DNA from: a virus | DNA: 33,961 nt | Virus record (IMG/VR): IMGVR_UViG_3300049855_000221 | Span: 1 to 33,961 of that record | Strand: one strand, 5' to 3' | Shown here: positions 1 to 7,327 of the stretch, piece after piece | Position numbering within the stretch: position 1 is the first letter of the stretch | Layout of the letters: each line of letters begins with the position of its first letter | Notes under the pieces: model-generated | What the model was told of the DNA's origin: nothing | The model's database searches: none | The model's input: only the letters and a program-made list of their open reading frames with translations | Made by a program: the position numbers and the translations under genes

Positions 1-24
1 GGCGTTTATCAGGGGAATTTCTGG

Positions 25-792
25 ATGGTAAAGACAGTCCTGCTGCTTGTTGCGTCGTTTTACTTCTTCCATCCATCGTGGTACGCAAATATCCCCGAAT
101 TTAACGGATCAAGCGCACAAGAAGAAACTATTTTTCACATAAAGCACTATAACCAATTCAATAAACCGCACTCTTTCTATACCGCCGGACACGGGCTATT
201 CTTCCAGATAAATTCACTTTTCTACAAGATAATTAAAGACGAAATCCCATTTAAAGAGGATTTATCTATCTATTTCAGCTCCAAGTTATTAGGTGCGTTT
301 ATAGCCCTTATAAGCGTTATTTTATTTTATGAGGTTTCTTCTGTATTCAGCGCTTTCCTGTTCGTCCTGAACCCTATATTTGCAACATTCAGCCAAGTGC
401 CGTTATATCATTTCTTCACCATGTTTCTAATACTGCTAACGTGGTGGAGTTATAAACAGAGAAAGTCATTTTTACTTGGATTTTCACTTATGACTACGGC
501 TCTTGTGTCGTTTTCCAGTCTGATGTTCCTGCCTATCATTGGGTATTTTATCTATCAAAACAGGAACGAATTTAGATGGAAACTAGTGTCTCTTGGGTTT
601 CTATTAGCGATTATTCCTCAATGGTATTACGTCGTTCATCCTCAATGGTATCTGGAATGGATTTATTATGCTCTTTTCAACTCCGCTCCATCTCCGTTTA
701 TTGTTGGTGAGAAAAGACTGATTATATTCCTGCCGTTTATCTGTTACTTTATTGGAGGTTTGTTTAATGTACTCACAAGAGAAAAAGATTAA
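25..792 (+). CDS. Multi-pass membrane protein, possible GT-C glycosyltransferase part (5' end uncertain)
   Basis: Roughly seven or more hydrophobic segments alternate with short aromatic loops over about 255 residues, so this is an integral inner-membrane protein. The pattern (an N-terminal membrane segment, a polar loop with EE and H residues, then many helices rich in W, Y and F) resembles GT-C/PMT-type glycosyltransferases, but I see no decisive catalytic motif. The frame is open from base 1, so the real start could lie outside the window. An AGGGG at 11-15 makes the ATG at 25 a credible start. The end overlaps the next gene by 26 bases in another frame. An O-antigen or surface-glycan modification role is inference. 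Confidence 0.6.
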   Translation: MVKTVLLLVASFYFFHPSWYANIPEFNGSSAQEETIFHIKHYNQFNKPHSFYTAGHGLFFQINSLFYKIIKDEIPFKEDLSIYFSSKLLGAFIALISVILFYEVSSVFSAFLFVLNPIFATFSQVPLYHFFTMFLILLTWWSYKQRKSFLLGFSLMTTALVSFSSLMFLPIIGYFIYQNRNEFRWKLVSLGFLLAIIPQWYYVVHPQWYLEWIYYALFNSAPSPFIVGEKRLIIFLPFICYFIGGLFNVLTREKD

Positions 793-1738
793 AGTCATAT
801 CTTATCTTGCGTTCGTTTCTATCCTGTTAAGTTCAATGCTGCTAACCAAGCATGCGTTACCAGCTAAAACGAGGCAGAACAAATTACAAAGCGCCATTGA
901 TTATATTGGTAATGGTAAAGTGGTCGTTTTAACAATGGAAATTGACAGAAAGTTGCTCCCTTTAACCTGGGATGTGTACTCATTCGATACTATAGATATT
1001 CAAACATCTAATATCGAACGGTTAAAACGAATAAACTTTGATTTTATGATTATAAAAAATCTGCATCGTAAATACGATGATGAACGAAAGTTAATATATA
1101 AAGTGAGTCTATCAAACTATATAAGTGAAGCTATGGACGTTGAACTTATGGCAGAATTCGGAGATGATAAACCGTTCTCCGATAGCGATACCTATACCAT
1201 AGTTCGCCATAAACGATATGTCGCAGAAAGGAAGAAGGTGACAGAGGTTATAGGTTCCAAATCAAGCGATTATTCGGAAAGCGGTAAATTCACCTTGGAT
1301 GAAGAAGCTGCTTATTTGTACGCCATTGGTGTTAAGAAATGGATGCCTACGGAGTCCTATAGTTTAAGATTCTCTAAATATGGGAAAACAATAAATTTAA
1401 AGAGTGTTTTATCTATTGGAATAGATAAATATCTTAGTCATATATCTAAACTTCAATATAAATACCCTGGTATGCAGATAATTCCTGGCGTGGAAATTAT
1501 GGATGGTTCCTATTGGACTGGCTCTCTTTTTAAGTTTAACCTAATTCTACATGGAGGAACTAAGTCCTATTGGGAGATATTGCCTAAAAACAGGGTTATG
1601 GTTAAAGTTCGTGACGTTTACTGCGGAGAAAACAATACCAGTAAAGTAAAGCACCAATTTGCCTATTTTGAGCAAAGCTCTAACTGTTACGAATATGGGA
1701 AGAAAGGGTGGACTTCAAGATTGGATGAGATACAATGA
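767..1738 (+). CDS. Signal-anchored protein of unknown function, coupled to the upstream membrane protein
   Basis: This 323-residue protein has one hydrophobic helix near the N-terminus (residues about 9-29) followed by a soluble, probably extracytoplasmic domain. I chose ATG 767 because GGAGG lies at 754-758; an upstream in-frame TTG at 752 overlaps that ribosome site. I recognise no family. It starts inside the end of the preceding membrane protein, so the two are probably translationally coupled. Alternatively they are two halves of one GT-C-like protein (membrane part plus C-terminal soluble domain) split by a frameshift in 767-792. The gene lies on the opposite strand to the lysis genes, typical of a moron. 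Confidence 0.6.
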   Translation: MYSQEKKIKVISYLAFVSILLSSMLLTKHALPAKTRQNKLQSAIDYIGNGKVVVLTMEIDRKLLPLTWDVYSFDTIDIQTSNIERLKRINFDFMIIKNLHRKYDDERKLIYKVSLSNYISEAMDVELMAEFGDDKPFSDSDTYTIVRHKRYVAERKKVTEVIGSKSSDYSESGKFTLDEEAAYLYAIGVKKWMPTESYSLRFSKYGKTINLKSVLSIGIDKYLSHISKLQYKYPGMQIIPGVEIMDGSYWTGSLFKFNLILHGGTKSYWEILPKNRVMVKVRDVYCGENNTSKVKHQFAYFEQSSNCYEYGKKGWTSRLDEIQ

Positions 1739-1824
1739 GAAAAGAAGAAATATTTTCATTGGGGATAATAGTCGGAGGATTGCTTGGAATTATTGCGATG
1801 TCTAAACACCTCCCCATTGTCTAG
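1735..1824 (+). CDS. 29-residue single-span membrane peptide
   Basis: The ATG overlaps the stop of the preceding gene (ATGA at 1735-1738). The 29-codon frame encodes a charged N-terminus (MRKEEIF) followed by a glycine-rich hydrophobic stretch (GIIVGGLLGIIAM) and a short basic tail. The coupling and membrane-helix composition make it a plausible small membrane protein ending the plus-strand cassette. The function is unknown, and by length alone it could be chance. Confidence 0.4.
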   Translation: MRKEEIFSLGIIVGGLLGIIAMSKHLPIV

Positions 1825-1911
1825 ACCAGTTTTTGAGTGAAATAAGATATAGCCGCCGTAGTCATTTCTCTTTCCTTTTTTGCTTCTTTTTTCCTTTCTT
1901 ACAGTAAATAA

Positions 1912-2670
1912 CTACTGCATTAATTTAACAAGCTGTTTGGCTATTGTTTTTGCTACATACTTGTTCTGCCAATATGCCAGATGGCTAATAAGCCCACCTG
2001 TCACCCTTAATTTCTGCAGCCAGTTCTTGGGATTGAAATAGTTTATAGGAACCTCGTAGTCCTTAACAAAAACAGCAATATCTTTATTTGGATGTACCTT
2101 TTGTATCTTGGAACTTATCCAGTCATCAGGGATATAGAAATTCCAGAAGAAGTCTATTGGATAGGGTGGCAAGGACCCATAGTTTTCATAGGGAACGCTA
2201 TATAGAGCAAATGGGGACCCTATAACAAATATGCCATTAGGCTTCGTTTCTAGCTTCGTTTGAAACAAATGGTTATATAGAACCTGGGAACCAAGAGAGT
2301 GTCCTAAAAGGGCTATTTTGGCGTTTTCTAGGCCATTCAGCTTGAATTCGATAAGGTTGTCTATTTCCCTGTGCAGTTCCTCGAAAAATCCATTTCCATT
2401 CCTAGTTCTCTGGTATGCTATTAAATCACCACCTATAGTGTACTTTAACTTCCTAACTACATCTCGCGGTAGTCCTTCATCACATTGTTTAAACAGTTGA
2501 TTCTGTCTATATTGAGTCTTTTTAGTCCAGTTAAGTATAACAGTGTGAAAGTTCCATTGTTCATCATCAGTCATAAATGACTTAATGTTGTTTATTAATG
2601 GATCAGCATAAGAGTCTGATATCTCTTTATCTTCCACACCATGTGATACAACTAGGATAACTGGATTCAT
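1912..2670 (-). CDS. Alpha/beta-hydrolase (serine esterase/lipase-like)
   Basis: This 252-residue protein carries the nucleophile-elbow motif GHSLGS with Ser125 as predicted nucleophile. It opens with a strand and SHG (PVILVVSHG), and His230 in SHLAYW is a candidate catalytic histidine; the acid is probably Asp182, 183 or 204. That layout fits an alpha/beta-hydrolase acting on an ester or lipid. No signal peptide is visible. It is the last gene of the minus-strand lysis operon and overlaps the stop of the upstream lipoprotein by 4 bases. Its position suggests a role at lysis, for example attacking an envelope ester as LysB does in mycobacteriophages, but that link is inference; a host-metabolism esterase is possible. 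Confidence 0.7.
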   Translation of the reverse strand: MNPVILVVSHGVEDKEISDSYADPLINNIKSFMTDDEQWNFHTVILNWTKKTQYRQNQLFKQCDEGLPRDVVRKLKYTIGGDLIAYQRTRNGNGFFEELHREIDNLIEFKLNGLENAKIALLGHSLGSQVLYNHLFQTKLETKPNGIFVIGSPFALYSVPYENYGSLPPYPIDFFWNFYIPDDWISSKIQKVHPNKDIAVFVKDYEVPINYFNPKNWLQKLRVTGGLISHLAYWQNKYVAKTIAKQLVKLMQ

Positions 2671-2864
2671 TTTTTACCTATATAGGCCTTGTTTACAAAC
2701 TCAAGCACCCGCTCATAGATGGAAGCAACCTTCCCAATGGTCGCCTTACCTTCAACTTCGCTTGTGATGATGGTTTCGTCCGCATGGTTTGCATATTGCG
2801 TGGTGATCTTGTACCTGTTTTGTACGCAGCCAGTTAAGAGTAAAACAAGCAATAGTTTCTTCAT
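2667..2864 (-). CDS. Small lipoprotein, candidate outer-membrane spanin or entry-exclusion protein
   Basis: The 65-residue product starts with a basic-hydrophobic leader and a lipobox (LLTGC, Cys12), so it should be lipidated and exported. The mature part is about 53 residues, mostly polar with a helical C-terminus. It overlaps both neighbours by 4 bases within the lysis operon. A short lipoprotein beside an endolysin is the classic setting for an o-spanin, but I cannot identify a matching i-spanin with confidence. Confidence 0.65.
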   Translation of the reverse strand: MKKLLLVLLLTGCVQNRYKITTQYANHADETIITSEVEGKATIGKVASIYERVLEFVNKAYIGKK

Positions 2865-3055
2865 CGTTCTTTTCTCCTTAGATTTTCAAGTAGAAAAGCG
2901 TCGTAAAATGATCTGTAGTACCCATCATCCGCCACTTTCCCTTTACGGCAATACTTAATTCCATCAGATTCACCTTTATCTACCCGGTAGGCATGATAAG
3001 CACTACATCCAGTAAGAAACAAGCAAGCATATACAACATATAGTAAATATCGCAT
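2861..3055 (-). CDS. Small lipoprotein in the lysis cluster
   Basis: A hydrophobic leader ends in a lipobox (FLTGC) followed by a roughly 46-residue charged mature region rich in K, R and D. I placed the start at ATG 3055: an AAAGGAG sequence covers 3061-3067 and overlaps the GTG at 3061, leaving proper spacing only for 3055. The start region also holds the stop of the preceding 37-residue membrane peptide. Together with the next gene it gives two successive lipoproteins, consistent with an envelope-disruption or spanin role; this is not proven. Confidence 0.65.
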   Translation of the reverse strand: MRYLLYVVYACLFLTGCSAYHAYRVDKGESDGIKYCRKGKVADDGYYRSFYDAFLLENLRRKER

Positions 3056-3057
3056 AA

Positions 3058-3171
3058 TCACTCCTTTATATTAATAGCAACAATAAGTGGTATTACTGTT
3101 AAGACAATAACAAATACCCACATCAATCCATTGTCTTGCGGATATGTAAATTGGTTAAAAATACTATTCAT
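3058..3171 (-). CDS. 37-residue single-span membrane peptide, holin candidate
   Basis: ATG 3171 overlaps the upstream stop (ATGA). The frame encodes a polar N-terminus of about 16 residues, one strong hydrophobic helix (WVFVIVLTVIPLIVAI), then a short charged end (NIKE). Its last codons contain the ribosome site of the following lipoprotein. Tiny single-span proteins next to an endolysin are candidates for holins, antiholins or pinholins. Coupling on both sides supports a real gene; the function is inferred from context only. Confidence 0.55.
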   Translation of the reverse strand: MNSIFNQFTYPQDNGLMWVFVIVLTVIPLIVAINIKE

Positions 3172-3389
3172 TTATAGTTCCCGTCCGATCTCATATAGCC
3201 ACTACCGTCCCATTTATATCCAGTATTAATAGCGTTTCTCCAAAATCGCATATGGTCCTGAACCTTTAAATATTGAGACTTGTCTTTATCTTCAATTTCA
3301 ACAAATGTGTTTGTTGTGTTTTTAGTAACGTCAAAATTAATATCAATATCTTTAGGCCTAAATACCATCCATGCGTCTTTTTTATTCAT
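3168..3389 (-). CDS. Hypothetical 73-residue protein in the lysis operon
   Basis: This is a soluble, charged protein with no signal peptide, membrane segment or motif I recognise. It lies 9 bases after the endolysin and its stop overlaps the start of the next membrane peptide. A plausible ribosome site (AGGAG) lies just upstream of ATG 3389. The C-terminal part is aromatic and Gly-rich (YKWDGSGYMRSDGNYK). Confidence 0.55.
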   Translation of the reverse strand: MNKKDAWMVFRPKDIDINFDVTKNTTNTFVEIEDKDKSQYLKVQDHMRFWRNAINTGYKWDGSGYMRSDGNYK

Positions 3390-3398
3390 AATAAACTC

Positions 3399-3863
3399 CT
3401 AAATTAATTTGACATGCCGCCGGAATCCAAGGAAATTTGGTTTATAGTTTATCCACTTATTTATTGGCCTTAATATAACTTTCCCGGTCTCAAAATCAGC
3501 TCCTTCCTGGTGCCCCCTAGCCTCTATAATATTCTTGTCGTCAAATACCATTCCTACATGATAGACCTTGGAAGTGTCCCCGCCCTTACCAAAGAAAGCT
3601 AAATCAGCTCGTTTAATGGTGTCCGATGGTATTGGAATAGAGAAGTTAAACTGGCTTTGGGAACCATCTGGCATTCTCAATCCGCTTATTAGGTAGCAAT
3701 TTTCCACTAATTCTGAACAATCGAGAGAATCTGGGATTTTAGTTAGATCGACCCATTCTGCTCCCAAATAGTAAGGAACACCTAAACATTTTTTAGCCGT
3801 CTCGATTATCTTGTCCCTTAAGGAATTTTTTTGATCTTCTGTTAATCCGTCCATATTATTCAT
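3399..3863 (-). CDS. NlpC/P60-family peptidase, probable endolysin
   Basis: The 154-residue protein has the NlpC/P60 layout: catalytic Cys49 in LDCSELV, His102 in YHVGMVF and a third polar residue, probably His118 in EARGH. The family cleaves peptide bonds in peptidoglycan stem peptides. There is no signal peptide, so export would need a holin, fitting the small membrane proteins downstream. I prefer ATG 3863 over the in-frame ATG at 3878 because a remnant at 4471 begins MNGGALSEEQK, matching MNNMDGLTEDQK here. An HNH gene inserted upstream appears to have separated this gene from its original start region. Confidence 0.8.
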   Translation of the reverse strand: MNNMDGLTEDQKNSLRDKIIETAKKCLGVPYYLGAEWVDLTKIPDSLDCSELVENCYLISGLRMPDGSQSQFNFSIPIPSDTIKRADLAFFGKGGDTSKVYHVGMVFDDKNIIEARGHQEGADFETGKVILRPINKWINYKPNFLGFRRHVKLI

Positions 3864-3914
3864 AAAATCACCAACCATTATTGACTGCTGTGAGATTTAA
3901 TTGTAAAGTAAATT

Positions 3915-4436
3915 ATGAAATCTAAGATTTATGGTAAACCTAAGCCATGCAGAAAATGCACTGTTGTTTTCACAGCAACAAGCCCAAGGCAGTTCTACTG
4001 CATGAATTGTGGCTCTAATTATTTTAAGGATTGGTATAGAAAAAAAGTTGGGGAAGGAAAAAGACACAAACTTTGCAAATGCGGTAAAACAATATGGGCT
4101 GGCTCTAAGCTTTGTAAATCTTGCTCCGCGGTAGTTATTAATAAGAAAAGGGCAATGTCTGGAAAACCATACGTTTCTAAGCGCGGGGCAGAACATGGGA
4201 ATTACGATCTTTTTACAGAAAATAAACAAACAGGCAGAAGCAGGGCGTTGAAAATATACGGAACCTCTCCTTGCCAATTCTGCGGTTTTGAAAAAAGTCA
4301 TATTCATCATATAGACTTCGATACGTTTAATAATAATCCATCTAATATCATGAGGCTTTGTAATAATTGTCATCAAGCAGAACACAGTAGGTTAAGGAAA
4401 TTAGGCATAACTTACAAATCAACCATTAAGAAATAA
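3915..4436 (+). CDS. HNH homing-type endonuclease with zinc ribbons
   Basis: The 173-residue protein has several Cys pairs in its first 70 residues (CRKC, CMNC, CKCG, CKSC), then an HNH core. The core has Cys120/Cys123, His131-His132 (IHHIDFD), Asn144 (PSNIM) and Cys149/Cys152/His153 (LCNNCH). HNH enzymes nick or cut DNA; free-standing phage copies often behave as selfish elements. It is encoded against the surrounding lysis operon, sits between the endolysin and its natural upstream partner, and its 3' end overlaps a broken copy of the endolysin start. All of this points to insertion. Confidence 0.85.
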   Translation: MKSKIYGKPKPCRKCTVVFTATSPRQFYCMNCGSNYFKDWYRKKVGEGKRHKLCKCGKTIWAGSKLCKSCSAVVINKKRAMSGKPYVSKRGAEHGNYDLFTENKQTGRSRALKIYGTSPCQFCGFEKSHIHHIDFDTFNNNPSNIMRLCNNCHQAEHSRLRKLGITYKSTIKK

Positions 4437-4471
4437 GCTTTTTGTTCTTCGGATAACGCCCCACCATTCAT
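4412..4471 (-). pseudogene. Remnant 5' end of the endolysin gene beside the HNH insertion
   Basis: A 19-codon frame starts at ATG 4471, overlapping the stop of the upstream 59-residue gene (ATGA), exactly where the next operon gene should begin. It reads MNGGALSEEQKAYF, then runs into HNH gene sequence and stops. The intact endolysin begins MNNMDGLTEDQKNSL. The shared M-N-x-L-[ST]-E-[ED]-Q-K pattern suggests this is the original start of that gene, cut off by the insertion. Confidence 0.55.
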
Positions 4472-4647
4472 TTGCAGTCCCCCGAGTGTCCATGTTCAAA
4501 TTCAACCCTATAACCATCACCAGTTGTATGTTGTACTTCAATCATTTCTTGTCCTAGTAAAATATACTCTAGGCATAATCTACAAACCGGATGGAAGTTT
4601 GGATCACCTGTCTGTCTTAGGATTTCATCCGCAAACCCGTAACTCAT
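4468..4647 (-). CDS. Hypothetical 59-residue protein with Cys/His pairs
   Basis: ATG 4647 overlaps the stop of the upstream coiled-coil membrane protein (ATGA), and its own stop overlaps the endolysin remnant. The product has a VCRLC motif at residues 21-25 and a C-terminal HGHSGDC, suggesting metal binding. No family is recognised. The unbroken chain of 4-base overlaps through this operon is the main reason to call it. Confidence 0.55.
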   Translation of the reverse strand: MSYGFADEILRQTGDPNFHPVCRLCLEYILLGQEMIEVQHTTGDGYRVEFEHGHSGDCK

Positions 4648-5006
4648 TTAGGCGCACCACCCATTAAAGACCTCCCATGCTCTATGATCCACAATATCGC
4701 ACCAGCGCCAGCACTGATGCCACCAAATATCCATCCAACAATAGTTGGTATTTTATCTATCCTTTTATTTAATGATTCAAGCTCATTTCTATGATTGTTT
4801 ACTATTTCAGTATGTTTCTTAATAACTTCTTCATGTTCCTTGACCATTGGTACGGTTATCTCAATTTGCCTTTGGTGTACCTCGCTGACAGTCTTAATAG
4901 TTTGAACAATCATGCTTTCAATAGAAGACTGACGTTCTTTAATTGCCAAAACCATGTCGTATATAAGATCCATTTTGTCGTCATATTTCCTTCTATCGTC
5001 ACTCAC
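4644..5006 (-). CDS. Coiled-coil protein with C-terminal membrane helix, holin-like candidate
   Basis: The 120-residue protein starts with about 95 residues of heptad-rich charged helix (KERQSSIESMI, VKEHEEVIKKHTEIVNNH, LNKRIDKIP). It ends in one membrane helix (IVGWIFGGISAGAGAILWII) and a short tail. This resembles XhlA-type or tail-anchored phage lysis accessory proteins. It is the first gene of the lysis group, immediately after the beta-helix tail protein. Holin or i-spanin-like roles both fit; neither is shown by sequence. Confidence 0.6.
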   Translation of the reverse strand: MSDDRRKYDDKMDLIYDMVLAIKERQSSIESMIVQTIKTVSEVHQRQIEITVPMVKEHEEVIKKHTEIVNNHRNELESLNKRIDKIPTIVGWIFGGISAGAGAILWIIEHGRSLMGGAPK

Positions 5007-5009
5007 TCC

Positions 5010-6773
5010 CTACCTCCAATAAGCATGAGATGATCCTGCACCTGATCCGCCACCAGAAACCCCCCGCTCCTCCCGCTGCGCAGCTCCAATGTCCATGTAG
5101 GAAGTCGTTGAACTCCCAGCGATTTTGAACTGGTTTAATGCCTTTAAGTTATTACCGATGTTAAAGTTTTTACCTATGCGGATAGTGAATTTTTTATCAG
5201 CATTTGTAGATGTTCCAAAAGAACCTGTAGTAGTTACACTGAAACTTGAATGGCCAATTATTTTTGCAGTTGAAGTAGATGAATTGTTGTAATGTAGATT
5301 GATGAAATCAACATTGTCAGTTATCCCATTAGAAAACATCCCTCCACCATGCATGAATATTTGAGTTCCTCCCGTTGTGGCCGTGGAGCCTGACAACTCC
5401 GTAACATCTACAAACTGCGGGTCCAAACCCCATGCGGTTTTAGTATCAAAATAAATATTTGATAAAGGATTGGGGTTGTATACAGAATTTGTGCTAAAAG
5501 TTGAAACTATATTGAAATATGAATTTCTATAATTCACATTCTGTGCAAAAGGAATGTGCCTACTCTCAAAAGCAGAAAACGACTGACTAAAGGAATTTCC
5601 AATCATATTTATTGAACAAGAAGTTACATTCACCGTGAGCGTTGAAACCTTAAAGGCATCAAAACCAATAAAAGTATTATTGAATAAATTGACTTTAGCC
5701 GCAGGAAGCGTTGCACTTGATCCTACACCGTATCGATTATTGGCAAATATATTGTTTATAAAAGTCGCTTCACCACCGGTTCCGCTAGAAAATGCCCCCG
5801 TTGAACAATCGTGAATATAGCTGCCATAAATAACGTAATCAAAAGCGCTCGCGTTACTTAAAGATAATCCCAGCCCGTTGCTGGCGGAAATTTCTGAATT
5901 TATAATGCTCATGCCACCTGCAGATACCGAGGCACCATAAGCAAGCCTCCCAGCGTTTGTGGAGTTTTGCTCAATTTTAACATTGCTTAAGACCGTATTT
6001 ATAGATGCCGTAAACAATGTTGTTGCGGTTCCAATTATTTTTATGTTTCTATAAATAATATGACTGCCTCCTGAATATGTATTTGCAGCTAAATCAATCG
6101 TAGGCGCACTCGTTGATGTACCAAACGGAGTAGCAGGGTCCTGAAATGTGCTAATACCAATAACATATGCTGGAGTCGATGCAGTTAAAAAATTACCAGC
6201 ATCTCTTGCAACCGAGCTTTCTAAATAATAACCAGGATAAATAAGTAAAGTGCAGCTAGCAATTAATGTTTCTATTACTGCATCAAAAGTATTATTTTGT
6301 GTTGGAATTGACGCCGATCCACCGCTTAGTGCCCCACCTAAATTCATAGCCCCGTCAGTTACCGCACCAGTTGACGCATTATTTATTAACCCCGTTGCTG
6401 AATTTACAGTAAAATCAACGCCAGGAGTAACTTTCGTAATCTGCCACCAAGGACTACTTAAATTCATATTTGCGCCTGCCGTAAAAAATACTCCGTTCCC
6501 TTTCCAATCAGCAGCAGCCGATGTTGAAGCAATGACATTTCCGGCTCCAACCGTCGTAAGTCCACCAATAGGTATAGGAGCATCCCAAGTTGAATAATCC
6601 ACTCCACCACCATCACCAATAGAATTATTCCATGAACCGCCGTTCCTGTTGGCAAGAGCCGCATTAGAGGGACTCGCGCCCCTACTCATAACTATTTTTG
6701 TTCCAGGGGAATATAGAGCAAAGACAGGAGATGTCGAAATGAAAAATAAAGAATAAATAAGTATTTTTTTCAT
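5010..6773 (-). CDS. Exported parallel beta-helix protein, probable tail spike or fibre
   Basis: This 587-residue protein has a signal peptide ending in an A-x-A-like site (SPVFA, residue 19). The middle region, about residues 200-400, has repeated Asn-rich rungs such as IIYRNIKIIG, FINNIFANN and LFNNTFIG, typical of right-handed parallel beta-helices found in pectate lyases and tailspikes. The C-terminus is Gly/Ser rich. It follows the two other exported tail-region proteins and overlaps the previous gene by 4 bases. A host-surface polysaccharide binding or degrading role is likely by family resemblance; I cannot assign catalytic residues. The cleavable signal peptide is unexpected for a virion fibre. 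Confidence 0.65.
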   Translation of the reverse strand: MKKILIYSLFFISTSPVFALYSPGTKIVMSRGASPSNAALANRNGGSWNNSIGDGGGVDYSTWDAPIPIGGLTTVGAGNVIASTSAAADWKGNGVFFTAGANMNLSSPWWQITKVTPGVDFTVNSATGLINNASTGAVTDGAMNLGGALSGGSASIPTQNNTFDAVIETLIASCTLLIYPGYYLESSVARDAGNFLTASTPAYVIGISTFQDPATPFGTSTSAPTIDLAANTYSGGSHIIYRNIKIIGTATTLFTASINTVLSNVKIEQNSTNAGRLAYGASVSAGGMSIINSEISASNGLGLSLSNASAFDYVIYGSYIHDCSTGAFSSGTGGEATFINNIFANNRYGVGSSATLPAAKVNLFNNTFIGFDAFKVSTLTVNVTSCSINMIGNSFSQSFSAFESRHIPFAQNVNYRNSYFNIVSTFSTNSVYNPNPLSNIYFDTKTAWGLDPQFVDVTELSGSTATTGGTQIFMHGGGMFSNGITDNVDFINLHYNNSSTSTAKIIGHSSFSVTTTGSFGTSTNADKKFTIRIGKNFNIGNNLKALNQFKIAGSSTTSYMDIGAAQREERGVSGGGSGAGSSHAYWR

Positions 6774-7327
6774 TTAACCAAATCTCCTTGAATTCCCGCT
6801 TCTAGTTCCGCCTGTAAATCTGAAACCTCTTTTAGCTTCTCATCAATGGCATTTTCTTTCGACTTATTTTTTTCTTCTTTAATGGTTATTGGTTCTGAAA
6901 TCTTCTCTTTCGGAATATCTTCAGGTTTTGTGCTAATACCTAAATTAACAAACTTCTCTTTATTTATCGGCTCTATTGGCTCGAGCGTCTTGCTGTCAAC
7001 CTTCCAATCCTCCCCGTCATTTTGTATCTGAACTGACCCAATAACACAGTCTTCGGAAACGGTATTTCCATCAGGTACTATAACGTTGGTTAAAATGCAG
7101 CCATTAAACGTAGACCCATGCATCCCATCAGGGAAAATATCGGAATTTGGCTGCTCGTTATAAAAGTTAGAATTGCAGATCGTTTTACCGTTAAAGTCAT
7201 ATTCTGGTAATGATTTAAAGTTCCAGTTTGTAAACGGTTTATTGCTCAAAGCGGGATCGCAATCGTTTGCTTGAACACAGAAACCCATGCTAAAAGATAA
7301 AGCAAATATAATTAATAGTAGTCTCAT
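6770..7327 (-). CDS. Exported protein with charged coiled-coil C-terminus
   Basis: The 185-residue product has a signal peptide (MRLLLIIF to VQA at about residue 20). A Cys-containing domain of about 75 residues follows, with repeats reminiscent of pentapeptide proteins (CNSNFYNEQ, STFNGCIL). The C-terminal 70 residues are highly charged and probably a coiled coil (EKLKEVSDLQAELEAG). It sits between two fibre-like proteins, so a fibre-attachment or chaperone role is possible. No family is recognised. Confidence 0.5.
   Translation of the reverse strand: MRLLLIIFALSFSMGFCVQANDCDPALSNKPFTNWNFKSLPEYDFNGKTICNSNFYNEQPNSDIFPDGMHGSTFNGCILTNVIVPDGNTVSEDCVIGSVQIQNDGEDWKVDSKTLEPIEPINKEKFVNLGISTKPEDIPKEKISEPITIKEEKNKSKENAIDEKLKEVSDLQAELEAGIQGDLVK

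Noticed and set aside
3915-4436. HNH gene as part of the packaging machinery
   Set aside because: Packaging-associated HNH proteins lie beside terminase genes; this one is inside the lysis operon on the opposite strand with a broken host-gene copy at its end.
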